Positions 35,669-44,521 of a stretch of 64,000 nt of DNA are shown here, piece by piece. The stretch is from assembly GCA_022606135.1 (NCBI GenBank), contig JABYQN010000005.1, positions 3,038,001 through 3,102,000 on the forward strand, written 5' to 3'. The notes beneath the pieces were generated by a model. It made no database searches. It saw only the letters and a list, made by a program, of their open reading frames with translations, and was not told where the DNA came from. The stretch's first letter is position 1. Every line of letters starts with the position of its first letter. Source of the DNA: Fomes fomentarius. Lineage: Eukaryota > Basidiomycota > Agaricomycetes > Polyporales > Polyporaceae. The position numbers were made by a program, and so were the translations under genes.

Positions 35669-37464
35669 TCGGAGTGATTCCTGGCCCACACAAACCAAAG
35701 GACTTCGATTCATTCCTGTGGCCTGCAGTACAAGAGCTTCTTCGACTTGCAGTTTTTGTCCCTGCATTCGATATTCTCTCTTCCTCACCTTTCCTACTTC
35801 GCGCCTTCTTGATCCTTGCTTCTGGGGACATGCCTGCGGTGTCGATGGTGATGTCAATCAAAGGCCACAATGGCCGTGTCCCATGTCGTATCTGCAAGAT
35901 TGATGGGTTGCACGTCCCTGACGCCTGTGGCACAACTCACTACACTCCTCTGCATCATGCACGACATCCATCTATCAAAGGAAAGCAACATACCATAAAG
36001 CAATACAATCCACTCAATCTCCCGCTGCAGACTCACAACAAGATGCTCCAGCAGGCGCGATAAATCATGATGGCGGGAACACAAGCAGAGGCAGAGTGTC
36101 TCGCAAAGAACACCGGCATCAAAGGCCTCCCACTCCTGAGTTACCTTCCATCTCTCAACTTCCCACTCTCATTCCCCTTCGACTTCATGCATCTCATCTG
36201 GGAGAACTTGATCCCTAATCTCATCGCACTCTGGTCTGGTTCGTTCAAGGGGCTCCCGAATGGCAAGCACAACTATGAGTTCCATCCGACAGTCTGGAAA
36301 GCCATCGGTGAGGCTACTGCATGGGCTGGTGACACTGTGCCCTCCTTCTTTGGCCCTCGTATGGGCAATATCTCACAAGACCGGTCAACCTGTACTGCCA
36401 ATGCATGGTCCTTTTGGACCCTGTATCTTGCCCCAATCCTCCTCCACAACCACTTCTATGAGAAACGCTACTATGACCACTTCATTGACCTTGTCGAACT
36501 CTTGCATCTCTGTCTTCAATTCGAGCTCTCAACGACAGATAGCAGGCATATCAGGGAGGGGTTTGCACAATGGGTTCAAAAATATGAGGAGTGCGTTCAA
36601 TCACCCTTTCATGCCGTCGTGTACTAACACTTTCCAAAGGTTTTACTATCAGTATGAACCAAGTCGTCTGCCCACCTGCCCAGTCACCATCCGTGCCCTC
36701 TTACACATTGCTGATAGCATTGAAACTGCTGGGCCAGTCTGGGCTTCATGGGCCTTCCCCATGGAACACTTCTGTGGCTCGTTACAGGCTGCCCTCAAGA
36801 GTCGTCAATACCCATGGGCTTCTCTCAACCGGCATCTCCTAGACCTCTTGCGACTCTCTCAGATCAAGAATCTATACAATCTCTCTGATGCTGACTTGCT
36901 CCTCCGAGAGTGTGCACCGCCAAGTGTCCTGTGTCGTGTTGAAGCCACACGTCATCAGGCTGCATCTACCGCAAATCTTCAAAGAGTGGGCCAAGCTTCG
37001 CATCCTACCTAATGGTGACACTATCCATGCCACATCAATGATCAAGAAGACCGAGGACTGACGAGATCAGACCTATATCCGGGTAAGACACTACTATTGG
37101 TGTCTCTACTTGAAGTGCTGATTGTATTAATCACAGTATGAAAATCTGGTAGATAAGCACACACGTCGTCGCAAACACACTGCCGAATACGAGCTGCAAG
37201 CATTCTATGGCCACCTTGAACATATCATCGCCTTCCATCTACATACTGATTCCACCATGAAAGCTTTCCGCCTTGATGCTCCCATGTCTGTCATCCTCAG
37301 TGCTGTCTGCAACTGCGCTGTCACTCAATTGCAAACGCCTAAACTGCCACTACTACTCGCAGTATGCTGAGTTGTCTATATCGTCCATCTAAAAAATGGG
37401 GTCTGCCCTGGTTTTTCAAGCCTAGGAAATACCCCGATGGTCCGAAAAAACCAGGGCAGACCCC
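35669..37464 (+). pseudogene. Plavaka/Tnp2-type DNA transposase, 3' part
   Basis: Begins abruptly at the Gypsy-1 LTR edge: PGPHKPKDFDSFLWPAVQEL, then VSMVMSIKGHNGRVPCRICK, LHVPDACGTTHYTPL, NFPLSFPFDFMHLIWENL, and FYEKRYYDHFIDLVEL. These blocks are typical of basidiomycete KDZ-like/Plavaka cut-and-paste transposases. An in-frame TAA lies at 36061-36063. A same-strand intron (36598-36639, GTGCGT…CTAAC…AAAG) joins YEE to FYYQYEPSRLPTCPVTI; another lies at about 37084-37137. The end reads NLVDKHTRRRKH…FYGHLEHIIAFHL. The N-terminal half and left terminus are missing. Dead. Confidence 0.85.
37396..37464. repeat. Inverted repeat at the right end of the Plavaka element
   Basis: TGGGGTCTGCCCTGGTTTTT (37396-37415) is repeated inverted at 37444-37464, leaving a 28-bp loop. 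It marks the right terminus: beyond it, Copia-1 sequence resumes. A further short palindrome, CCCCAT-A7-TGGGG-like, lies at about 37488-37505. Confidence 0.75.
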
Positions 37465-37469
37465 ATTAC

Positions 37470-37784
37470 GGGTATATTCTGGATGAAGCCCCATAAAAAA
37501 ATGGGGTCGCGAGGCACTCAGTGCATTAGCAGGAGGATGACAAGCATGACGATGGTTAGGACATGGTACTTCAGCAGGAGCAGCAGGCGGTTCAGCAGGT
37601 GGTGGCTGTTGCTGAGGTTGCTTTGGAGCAGGAGCAGGGTCTACAGGAGGAGCTGGAGGAGGAGGAGGATTGTCCTCAATAGGAATAGGGATTGATAACT
37701 CATCATTGGATGAATCCTCTGATGGACACTCAGGGAATGGACTATCGTCAGGGGTAGTGCAACGAGTGCCGGTGTCTTCATGTG
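37470..37784 (-). pseudogene. Copia-1 integrase-RT linker fragment
   Basis: Read on the minus strand after FNETIFP (45036), with the CAGGG duplication collapsed: HEDTGTRCTTPDDSPFPECP, then an acidic and long Pro/Ala/Gln-rich stretch, as is usual between integrase and RT of Copia polyproteins. The frame continues across the Gypsy-2 insertion, which shows that 37.5-37.8 kb and 45.0-48.9 kb belong to one element. Confidence 0.75.
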
Positions 37785-37789
37785 CAGGG
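37785..37789. repeat. Gypsy-2 target-site duplication, left
   Basis: CAGGG, identical to 45031-45035. Confidence 0.9.
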
Positions 37790-38286
37790 TGTTACGCCGA
37801 GGCTTGTGGGCGTCTAGGAGATGCGTAGATGCGCAAGCTGAGGAGTTACGATGTCGGTGATGTTCGAGTGTCGATCGAGTGTGCAAGTTGTCTGAGAGAC
37901 GTACACCGAAGAGGTGTAGTCGAGTACTGTGTTAGAAGTCAAGCAGAGGTCGAGGGTTTCGATGGGGAGAAAGCCTCGATTGGAAAAGGAGGTCAAACTG
38001 AGGAACACCTCGAGTTTGCCTATGCTATAAGTACATACATGAGGTACGAGTCACAATGAGTCAGAATGAGTCAGCGCTAGTCAACATGAGTCAGAGCGAG
38101 TCATAGTAGGTATGGGTCTAGGCCTAGTACAGTATGACTCCTACTGAGTCAATGAGACGAGGTAAGCATGATGACGATGTTGGATTGCCGTGAGAACAGT
38201 AGTACAGAGGTTGAGCTCAAAGAGGAAACAAGACGTAAAAGGAAAAAGAAAGACGCCTAGAGTAGACGCTAAGCCTGTTTGTAACA
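37790..38286 (-). repeat. Gypsy-2 3' LTR
   Basis: 497 bp, TGTTACAAAC…GGCGTAACA in element orientation. Four exact TGAGTCA motifs (38057, 38067, 38087, 38145 on the + strand) plus near matches. The 76-codon frame inside is present in both LTRs and shows no protein features. Confidence 0.97.
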
Positions 38287-38322
38287 CTACCCCCTGTCTA
38301 CCCTGACGCTACCCTGTAGCGT

Positions 38323-39126
38323 TCAGACCTCTGGATCTTGCTCGTTGTAGAGGACGTCCTCTTGATAGAGGGGAGAGTTCTCCCGGTCTGCGTCGTAGTC
38401 TTCCTCCCCAGAGTATCTGTCGAAGATACGGACCTCTCCATCGGAATCCCGCCCGTAGCGAGCTTCTTGCATGGCTTCGAAAGTCTCGTATGGTCCACGG
38501 AAGCCTGGGCTCACAGTGCGCGTGGGGGATGGAGTGGGAGTGTTCTCGTTGTGCACGACATGGGGAATGACTGGGTATGCAAGTTCCGCCGCACTGCGGT
38601 CGCGGCGGGTCTGGCGGGACGAGGCCCTACTGCTGGTAGAGCCAGCATTTGCGCGGGTAGAGACGCGATGACCGTGGCGGTATACGGTAGGATTTTGGAT
38701 AGGTGGAACCACGTGAGGGTAAGGGGTTGCTGCTCGCGGGGCAGGGGCGAAGAAATTCGCAATAGTGGGTACGTCTCCAGGATCGGTGCTGGCGAGCATG
38801 TGGTAGATTTGAGGATGGAGATGGTCGAGATGGGTCTGGAGGTAGCCTGAAATTGCTTCGAGAGAGCCGCAAAGACGACTGTCTGTCGCCCGGAGACGGC
38901 TTTCCATTATGTTCAGGTTCTCCTTGGCCAGCTGGGTAGTACGCAACGCCTCGCGAGTGTGAATCAACCCGTAGTTGGCATCCCGAGCTGTGTCTAGGAT
39001 GAGCGTAAGAAGGTCGTCCCTTGGGAGCGCATTCCGGTACTCTTCGTAGTGGTCGCGAGGAAGTGCGAGAAGGGTGCTGAGCATTTTGCGGGTGTCTTCG
39101 AGGGATTGGCCATGGGGAGTAGACAT
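38323..39126 (-). CDS. Gypsy-2 accessory ORF C, 267-aa acidic-tailed protein
   Basis: Unknown function. ATG 39126 lies 13 nt after the stop of ORF B. Residues 1-115 are predicted mostly helical with heptad-like hydrophobics (LEDTRKMLSTLLALPRDHYE, LAKENLNIMESRLRATDSRL, SLEAISGYLQTHLDHL), suggesting oligomerisation. The middle is Pro/Arg/Ser-rich and disordered. The last 45 residues are acidic (SGEEDYDADREN…NEQDPEV). The stop is 36 nt from the LTR. A longer reading from GTG 39174 would overlap ORF B; I prefer the ATG. No nuclease, protease or envelope motif. Confidence 0.7.
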   Translation of the reverse strand: MSTPHGQSLEDTRKMLSTLLALPRDHYEEYRNALPRDDLLTLILDTARDANYGLIHTREALRTTQLAKENLNIMESRLRATDSRLCGSLEAISGYLQTHLDHLHPQIYHMLASTDPGDVPTIANFFAPAPRAATPYPHVVPPIQNPTVYRHGHRVSTRANAGSTSSRASSRQTRRDRSAAELAYPVIPHVVHNENTPTPSPTRTVSPGFRGPYETFEAMQEARYGRDSDGEVRIFDRYSGEEDYDADRENSPLYQEDVLYNEQDPEV

Positions 39127-39139
39127 TGTGGAGATGGGG

Positions 39140-39289
39140 TCAGATGCTGTCGTCGTGAGGCTTGAGAGGGTCACGTGCGTCGAGGAGGGATCGCAGGATA
39201 TCGATGAAGTGGAGGACAGAGATGGTGATGAACACTAGAAGGAGAATGTAGGCGGCCGCAATGGTGATGAGGGCACAGGTAAGAATCAT
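39140..39289 (-). CDS. Gypsy-2 accessory ORF B, 49-aa membrane protein
   Basis: ATG 39289-39287 overlaps the stop of ORF A as ATGA. One strong transmembrane segment at residues about 5-29 (ALITIAAAYILLLVFITISV), then a short charged tail (RSLLDARDPLKPHDDS). Stop TGA 39142-39140. No homologue recalled. Too small for an envelope protein; a viroporin-like or assembly role would be speculation. Confidence 0.5.
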   Translation of the reverse strand: MILTCALITIAAAYILLLVFITISVLHFIDILRSLLDARDPLKPHDDSI

Positions 39290-39456
39290 ATATCTCCCCA
39301 GCCTGTGGTGGTATGCCTGTGGGGGTGGTCGCGGGAGTGGAGCGTGTGTTCGAGTAGCTGGAGGGTAAACTCCCGGAATAGATATGCAAGGACGGCGAGT
39401 GTGATTCCCAGGAGAGTGAGGATGTATAGGCAGAGGATGATGAGAATGAGGAGCAT
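39286..39456 (-). CDS. Gypsy-2 accessory ORF A, 56-aa membrane protein
   Basis: ATG 39456 is 29 nt after the pol stop (39488-39486). Residues 2-27 are a strong transmembrane segment (LLILIILCLYILTLLGITLA), followed by an amphipathic stretch (REFTLQLLEHTLH) and a His-rich end. Stop TGA 39288-39286 is shared with the ORF B start. Its position immediately after pol and coupled to ORF B supports reality; size alone would not. Confidence 0.5.
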   Translation of the reverse strand: MLLILIILCLYILTLLGITLAVLAYLFREFTLQLLEHTLHSRDHPHRHTTTGWGDI

Positions 39457-39485
39457 GCGAGAAGCAGTTAGAGGCGGATGGGCTG

Positions 39486-42400
39486 TCAGAGGTGATGAAT
39501 GCGCTTATATGCTGTCAGCATTTCCTGCGCATTAGTCAGGTGTGATCCTGGCTCCCAAGAGTTCTCTGATATCGGGTATCCTTTCCACTTGACGAGATAA
39601 GTCAAGCGGCCTCGATTCTTCTTGTGTCCCACGATGGCTTCTACTTCGAATTCCTCTTCTCCCTCGATGAGGTCAGGAGGGGGTAGTGTGTAGTTGGGAC
39701 CATGCGTGTCATTCTCATGGTATGGTGTCAGAAGGGAGGCATGGAAAACAGGGTGGATTCGCCATTGGGCAGGAAGGCGTAGTTTGTACGTCAATGTTCC
39801 GAGGACTTCCATGATTTCAAATGGGCCTTGGCGTTTCATGGTGAGTTTCTTGTGGTCCTTCAGGAACCGAAGATTCTTTGCTTCTAGCCAGACCTTCTGA
39901 CCCTTCTTGAATGGTGTAAATCCCCGGGTGACACGTTCAGCCATGCGTTGTCTTGCAAGTTCATGTGCTGCCATGGCCTCAAGGCGGACCTTCTCCAGGT
40001 TGCCAAGTCGTTCCTCTACTGCGGGCACCATTGTTGTGGGGTGTACTGATGGTATTGCTTTGGGGTTGTACCCCATCATGAGGTAGAATGGGGATGCGTT
40101 GCGGCCTTGAGCACTTCTCTGATTGTGCATGAATTCAATGTCAGGGAGGTAATCAGCCCATGTTTCTGGATGGTTGGTGCAGAATGCACGCAGATAGGCT
40201 TCTATTTCTTGATTCATGCGTTCGGTGCCTCCATCGGTCTGTGGGTGATATGCTGTGCTCATAGACGATTTGATACCGACAAGACGGGTGAGCTCTTGGA
40301 AGACCTTGGCAGAGAATTGAGGGCCTCTGTCTGAGATGATGCGTGATGGGAGTCCAAAGCGTTTGTACAGGTTTTGGTGCATGAGTAGTGTTGTTCCCAT
40401 TGCGTCGATGGTCTTTGTGCATGCGCAAAGAATTACCCCCTTCGTAGCATCGTGGTCTGCCATGACCATGAGAGAGTCGTAGCCGTTGGATAAGGGGAGG
40501 TCTGTAATGAAGTCGACTGAGGTTGTCTCGAATGGATATGCATGGGATTTTGCAGGGATTGGCATCAGTGGTGGCACTGTAGGATGTGTATTGATCTTGG
40601 TCTGTTGACACACTGCGCAGCCTTGAACGTAGTTCCGTACAAAGACAGCCATGCCTGGCCACCAGTATTCCCGACGCATAAGTTCGAGGGTCCCAAACTG
40701 TCCTGGGTGTCCCATTGGCCGGAGATCATGGTACCGTTTTACTACTTCTCGGCGCAGATCTTGGTCAGGTGGAATGTAGCACCTATTGCGGAAATACACC
40801 AAGCCGTCTTGAAACGTCCAATCTGTCAGTGTTGACTTCATTGGGAGTGGGGTTCCATTCTTCGCAGCTGCTAGGGCATCTAGAATAACTTGGTCCTGGA
40901 TATGGACAGCTTTGATTCTATCTTCGAGCGCTGTATCGATGGTGGAGATGAACATGTCATCGGGCAATAGAATGAGGGCACTGTTGTCATTGTCTTCTAG
41001 GTTGAGGTGGTGAAGGCGAGATAGTGTGTCTGACTGAACCATTCTGGTGCCTGCAATGTGTTTCAACTGTAGGTTGAATTGTGAGAGCAATAGGCTCCAT
41101 CGTGCTTGTCGTCGGTTGAGCTTCTGTGCGGTGCGGAAGTATGTCAAGTTCTTGTGATCCGACAGGACCTCTACTGGATGTGGGCTGCCTTCCAAATAGT
41201 GTCGCCATTCATCTAATGCCCGTACGATGCCTAGTAGCTCGCGGTCATAGATCTCATAATTCCGTTCCGCGTCATTGAAGGATTTTGACAAGTAAGCGCA
41301 TGGGTGGAGGTCTCCATTGGTGTCTGCTTGACGAAGGACTGCTCCAGTAGCAAACTTGGATGCATCTGATTCGATAGAGAATGGTTTTGCTTTGTCCGGC
41401 ATGACCAGAACAGGAGAAGATATGAACTTCTGCTTCATAGCCGCAAATGCATCCTGTTCTTTGGTTGTCCAACTCCATGGATGGTCCTTCTTTGTCAGGT
41501 CATGTAAGGGTCGGGTGAGGTCGGAGTAGTTCGAGATGAAGCGGCGGTAGAAGTTTGCAAATCCAAGAAATGAGCGTACTCCTTTCAGAGAGGTGGGTAC
41601 TGGCCAATCTTGTATGCCTTGGAGTTTAACTGGGTCCATGGCCAGTGTGTCCGGTTTGACGATTAATCCCAGGAATTCCACTTCAGTGACGTCGAACAGG
41701 CACTTCTCTGGCTTGAGATACAGATCATTTTCCCGTAGTCGTTGGAGAACACGACGGGTACGTTCCTGGTGAGTCTTCTGGTCCTTAGAAAACAACAGCA
41801 TGTCATCCATGTAGATGACCAGCCATCCCTCGTCAATCATGTCACTGAAGAGGTCATTCATCATAGCTTGAAAGGTGGCTGGAGAGTTGCAGAGTCCGAA
41901 GAACATGACAGTGGGTTCAAACAGTCCTCGTTGACATTTGAAGGCGGCTTTCCACTGGTCACCATCCTTGATGCGGACATTGTTATATCCAGAGCGTAGG
42001 TCGAGTTTGGAGAAGATAGTTGCTCCTTTGAGCTTGTCCACAAGCTCCTGGACCAAAGGGATTGGATATGCATTCTTCACTGTGCCGTCATTGAGATAGC
42101 GGTAATCTTGACATGGACGAAGGGATCCATCCTTCTTAGAAACAAAGAAGAACGGTGATGCCATTGGGGATTTAGACGGGCGGATGTACCCCTTCCGGAG
42201 GTTATCATCGATGAATTCGTCCAGGAGAGTCTGCTCTTTTGGGGACAGGGGGTACACCTTGCAGTTCTTCGGGATGAAATCTGGTTTCAGCTCAATTGCA
42301 TGATCATAGAGTCGGGATTCTGGGAAGCGTTCAGAAGCTTTCTTCTCAAAGACATCTTTGTAGTCCCCGTAGCTGCTTGGTAGAGTATTCTCCGTGAGTA

Positions 42401-43289
42401 GTGGGCCTTCCTGGGCGTGTTGTTTCTGTGCTAACTTCATCGCTGGGTTGATCTTGGCCCGTATACTCACTGGTGGTCCATATGAGAAGTGTGTTGTGCC
42501 GTTCCATCGAGCAATTCGACCAATATGGGTTGGGAGAGGGGCGTCACTGGAAGTGTGATGCTCATCTGTGAGGGGTCCGTCCTGGATCTCCTCGAATAGC
42601 CCAATGACTGGTTTTCCCCGGATGTAGGCAACAAGGAGATCATCTGATCCGATGTCTATGGTGTCTCCTTCGCAGTCATTGATTTCTTCCATGTCACCAG
42701 TATCCTGTACCTGTAGTTCTGGTTCCGCTATGTGTTCTGTTGCAACCTCTTCCAGAATAAACTGAGAGGTTGTTGCGATGCAGGGAGTAGGGTCTCTTGG
42801 GGCTTCAGACACCTCTTCAACTGTTGCTGGGGGTCGCTTTGAGATGGTAGGGACAGGGATAGGATCTTCGAAAGCAATTCTCCCAGATTGCCAGTTGATC
42901 TGAGCATTGGTGCGTCGGAGCCAAGGTAATCCCAGGATCAAGGTTTCCTTTCCTAGTGATGTGGCTAAGAGGCGGGTGCGATGAGTTGTGCCGGCGACTG
43001 ATAGGTTTCTCCAAGTATAATGGGTGATGGCTCCTTGTTTATTCTGTGTTCCGTCCACGTTGTACACAGGTATGGGACTGATGAGAGGTGTGAGGGGTAT
43101 GTTGTGCATGCGAGCGAACTGCTCATCAATGAACATTCCTCCAGCTCCAGAATCAATGAGGGCAGGGGTTTCGACGGTTTGGTCTAGGGTGATTTGAATA
43201 CGCATTGATCGATTGGTGACATTTGCTAGTATTACAGGTGAGACCGTGAGACTGGGCCACTCTGACGTCGAGGCAGGTGACCGTTTCAA
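39486..43289 (-). CDS. pol: Gypsy-2 Pol polyprotein (PR-RT-RNase H-IN-chromodomain)
   Basis: An unbroken frame of about 1,267 codons with no ATG at its start; it overlaps gag and is reached by a -1 shift. Protease LIDSGAGGMFID. RT with SPMASPFFFVSKKDGSLRPC and catalytic LVIYMDDMLLFSKD. RNase H with ESDASKFATGAVL and LSDHKNLTYFRTAQ. Integrase HHCC region (CAVCQQTKINTHP), DDE core VDFITDLPLSNGYD…IISDRGPQFSAKVF…GGTERMNQEIEAYL. A C-terminal chromodomain (FEVEAIVGHKKNRGRLTYLV, then WKGYPISENSWEPG) classes it as a chromovirus, probably targeting modified histone tails. All catalytic acids are present. Confidence 0.97.
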   Translation of the reverse strand: MKRSPASTSEWPSLTVSPVILANVTNRSMRIQITLDQTVETPALIDSGAGGMFIDEQFARMHNIPLTPLISPIPVYNVDGTQNKQGAITHYTWRNLSVAGTTHRTRLLATSLGKETLILGLPWLRRTNAQINWQSGRIAFEDPIPVPTISKRPPATVEEVSEAPRDPTPCIATTSQFILEEVATEHIAEPELQVQDTGDMEEINDCEGDTIDIGSDDLLVAYIRGKPVIGLFEEIQDGPLTDEHHTSSDAPLPTHIGRIARWNGTTHFSYGPPVSIRAKINPAMKLAQKQHAQEGPLLTENTLPSSYGDYKDVFEKKASERFPESRLYDHAIELKPDFIPKNCKVYPLSPKEQTLLDEFIDDNLRKGYIRPSKSPMASPFFFVSKKDGSLRPCQDYRYLNDGTVKNAYPIPLVQELVDKLKGATIFSKLDLRSGYNNVRIKDGDQWKAAFKCQRGLFEPTVMFFGLCNSPATFQAMMNDLFSDMIDEGWLVIYMDDMLLFSKDQKTHQERTRRVLQRLRENDLYLKPEKCLFDVTEVEFLGLIVKPDTLAMDPVKLQGIQDWPVPTSLKGVRSFLGFANFYRRFISNYSDLTRPLHDLTKKDHPWSWTTKEQDAFAAMKQKFISSPVLVMPDKAKPFSIESDASKFATGAVLRQADTNGDLHPCAYLSKSFNDAERNYEIYDRELLGIVRALDEWRHYLEGSPHPVEVLSDHKNLTYFRTAQKLNRRQARWSLLLSQFNLQLKHIAGTRMVQSDTLSRLHHLNLEDNDNSALILLPDDMFISTIDTALEDRIKAVHIQDQVILDALAAAKNGTPLPMKSTLTDWTFQDGLVYFRNRCYIPPDQDLRREVVKRYHDLRPMGHPGQFGTLELMRREYWWPGMAVFVRNYVQGCAVCQQTKINTHPTVPPLMPIPAKSHAYPFETTSVDFITDLPLSNGYDSLMVMADHDATKGVILCACTKTIDAMGTTLLMHQNLYKRFGLPSRIISDRGPQFSAKVFQELTRLVGIKSSMSTAYHPQTDGGTERMNQEIEAYLRAFCTNHPETWADYLPDIEFMHNQRSAQGRNASPFYLMMGYNPKAIPSVHPTTMVPAVEERLGNLEKVRLEAMAAHELARQRMAERVTRGFTPFKKGQKVWLEAKNLRFLKDHKKLTMKRQGPFEIMEVLGTLTYKLRLPAQWRIHPVFHASLLTPYHENDTHGPNYTLPPPDLIEGEEEFEVEAIVGHKKNRGRLTYLVKWKGYPISENSWEPGSHLTNAQEMLTAYKRIHHL

Positions 43290-44212
43290 AAACCCTCCGC
43301 TTCCGCAATGTTCACCACTACCTCCCTTTCTTCAGGTGTGAACTGTGCATACAATGCACGCATGCGTGCAATGGCTGACTCTGGTTCTGCTTGGGTAGTG
43401 CTTGCCGTAGTAGAAGTGGCCACTCGGATCTGACGTCTAGTCTGAGGGTTCTGTCCTCCCTGGGGGCATTCAGCAGAGATGTGTCCTGCTTCTCTGCAGC
43501 GGAAGCAGCGTCCCTCCTTCCTAAGTTTAGTGCGTTCTTCATCCGTGAGTTTTCTCAACCGGACTGCACTTGTGGACTTGGAGGTTGTCACTGGTGCATT
43601 AGGGGAAGTTTTCTTCAGTGCTGCTCCTCTGGTGAGCTCGAGTCCTTTGCGCCATTGGAGGTCGAGTCTGGTGGCAAGTTTGTAGTAACCATCCATCGTG
43701 GTTGGCAGGGTTTCGACCGACATGATACTTTTGACAAGTCCAGTGGTTAGCCCAGTGAGGAAGTAGTCCGATAGGACTGCAACTTCCGTGATGGTGGATC
43801 GAATGGCAAGGGGTCGAAATGCCGCAACATAGTCATCGGCTGTTCCACTTTGCTTCAATGCTTTCATCTGAGTGATAGCATTGTCGACAGGATTCAAGGG
43901 AGTGAATGCGTCCTGGAATCGAGTTAGGAACTGTGCCCAGGTGCCAAAACCTTTCTCCTCGTTGGTGTCTGGATCAATCGCAAATGCGCTTGTGGTGAAG
44001 GCTTCTTTAAACGGCCCTGCTGATCCTCCAACCATATAGGAGAGGATAAAGATGATCTTTTCCTCGTCATTGGTGTAGGAATCCTTGTTCAGCCGTAAAT
44101 ATGTTTGGCAGTTGTTCAGAAAGCCACTAGCTTCTGCACGATCTCCATTGAAGTCGCTTGGGGCACGGATCTTTCTCTCAGAGGGTCTTGGGTTCGTGGT
44201 GGTGCTTGCCAT
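43286..44212 (-). CDS. gag: Gypsy-2 Gag (capsid/nucleocapsid)
   Basis: 308 aa from ATG 44212 (MASTTTNPRPSERKIRAPSD). Capsid-like region with FNGDRAEASGFLNNCQTYLR and LSYMVGGSAGPFKEAFTT; zinc knuckle CFRCREAGHISAEC; ends AEGF at TGA 43288-43286. The same frame stays open about 90 codons upstream (to a TAG near 44490) without any ATG and encodes protein-like sequence (GKRTVVWNETLGWVYTLDTQ). An N-terminal extension through a non-AUG start or a spliced leader is therefore possible. Confidence 0.95.
   Translation of the reverse strand: MASTTTNPRPSERKIRAPSDFNGDRAEASGFLNNCQTYLRLNKDSYTNDEEKIIFILSYMVGGSAGPFKEAFTTSAFAIDPDTNEEKGFGTWAQFLTRFQDAFTPLNPVDNAITQMKALKQSGTADDYVAAFRPLAIRSTITEVAVLSDYFLTGLTTGLVKSIMSVETLPTTMDGYYKLATRLDLQWRKGLELTRGAALKKTSPNAPVTTSKSTSAVRLRKLTDEERTKLRKEGRCFRCREAGHISAECPQGGQNPQTRRQIRVATSTTASTTQAEPESAIARMRALYAQFTPEEREVVVNIAEAEGF
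43289..43295 (-). promoter_or_regulatory. Putative -1 ribosomal frameshift site, gag/pol
   Basis: Minus-strand heptamer GGGTTTT read in gag frame as G GGT TTT, directly before the gag stop TGA. It fits X XXY YYZ. A -1 slip continues GGG TTT TTG AAA CGG into pol. The yeast L-A virus uses the very similar GGGTTTA. Confidence 0.75.
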
Positions 44213-44521
44213 TGCTGTGATGGGAGTAGTCTGTGGAGGTATAGGTATGACTGGTGTTTCTGAAGTTGATGCAGTGGAAGGATTCTCGGGTGTTCCACTA
44301 GCCCACTGGTCGCGCCGTACTCGGGATAATCTCTCTAGAACGTATCCTTGTGTGTCGAGTGTATAGACCCAGCCTAGGGTTTCGTTCCAGACAACGGTTC
44401 TTTTTCCGATGAAGAGTTCTCCGTCTACCGATTCCGCAGATGTGGGTGGTCTATCCCGGCTTCGTACTGCTGGGAGATCCAGGGTGGCTGCCTAAACTTG
44501 GAGAAGTTGGCAGAATTGTAG
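44213..44521 (-). other. Gypsy-2 leader
   Basis: Between the primer site and the gag ATG. Contains the ATG-less open extension of gag described under gag. Confidence 0.6.

Noticed and set aside
37829..38059. A 76-codon frame repeated identically at 44573-44803
   Set aside because: It is simply LTR sequence of Gypsy-2 present twice; no protein features and it runs antisense to the element.
38323..39456. A retroviral envelope gene in Gypsy-2
   Set aside because: The membrane frames are only 56 and 49 aa, with no signal peptide, fusion peptide or extracellular Cys-rich domain.
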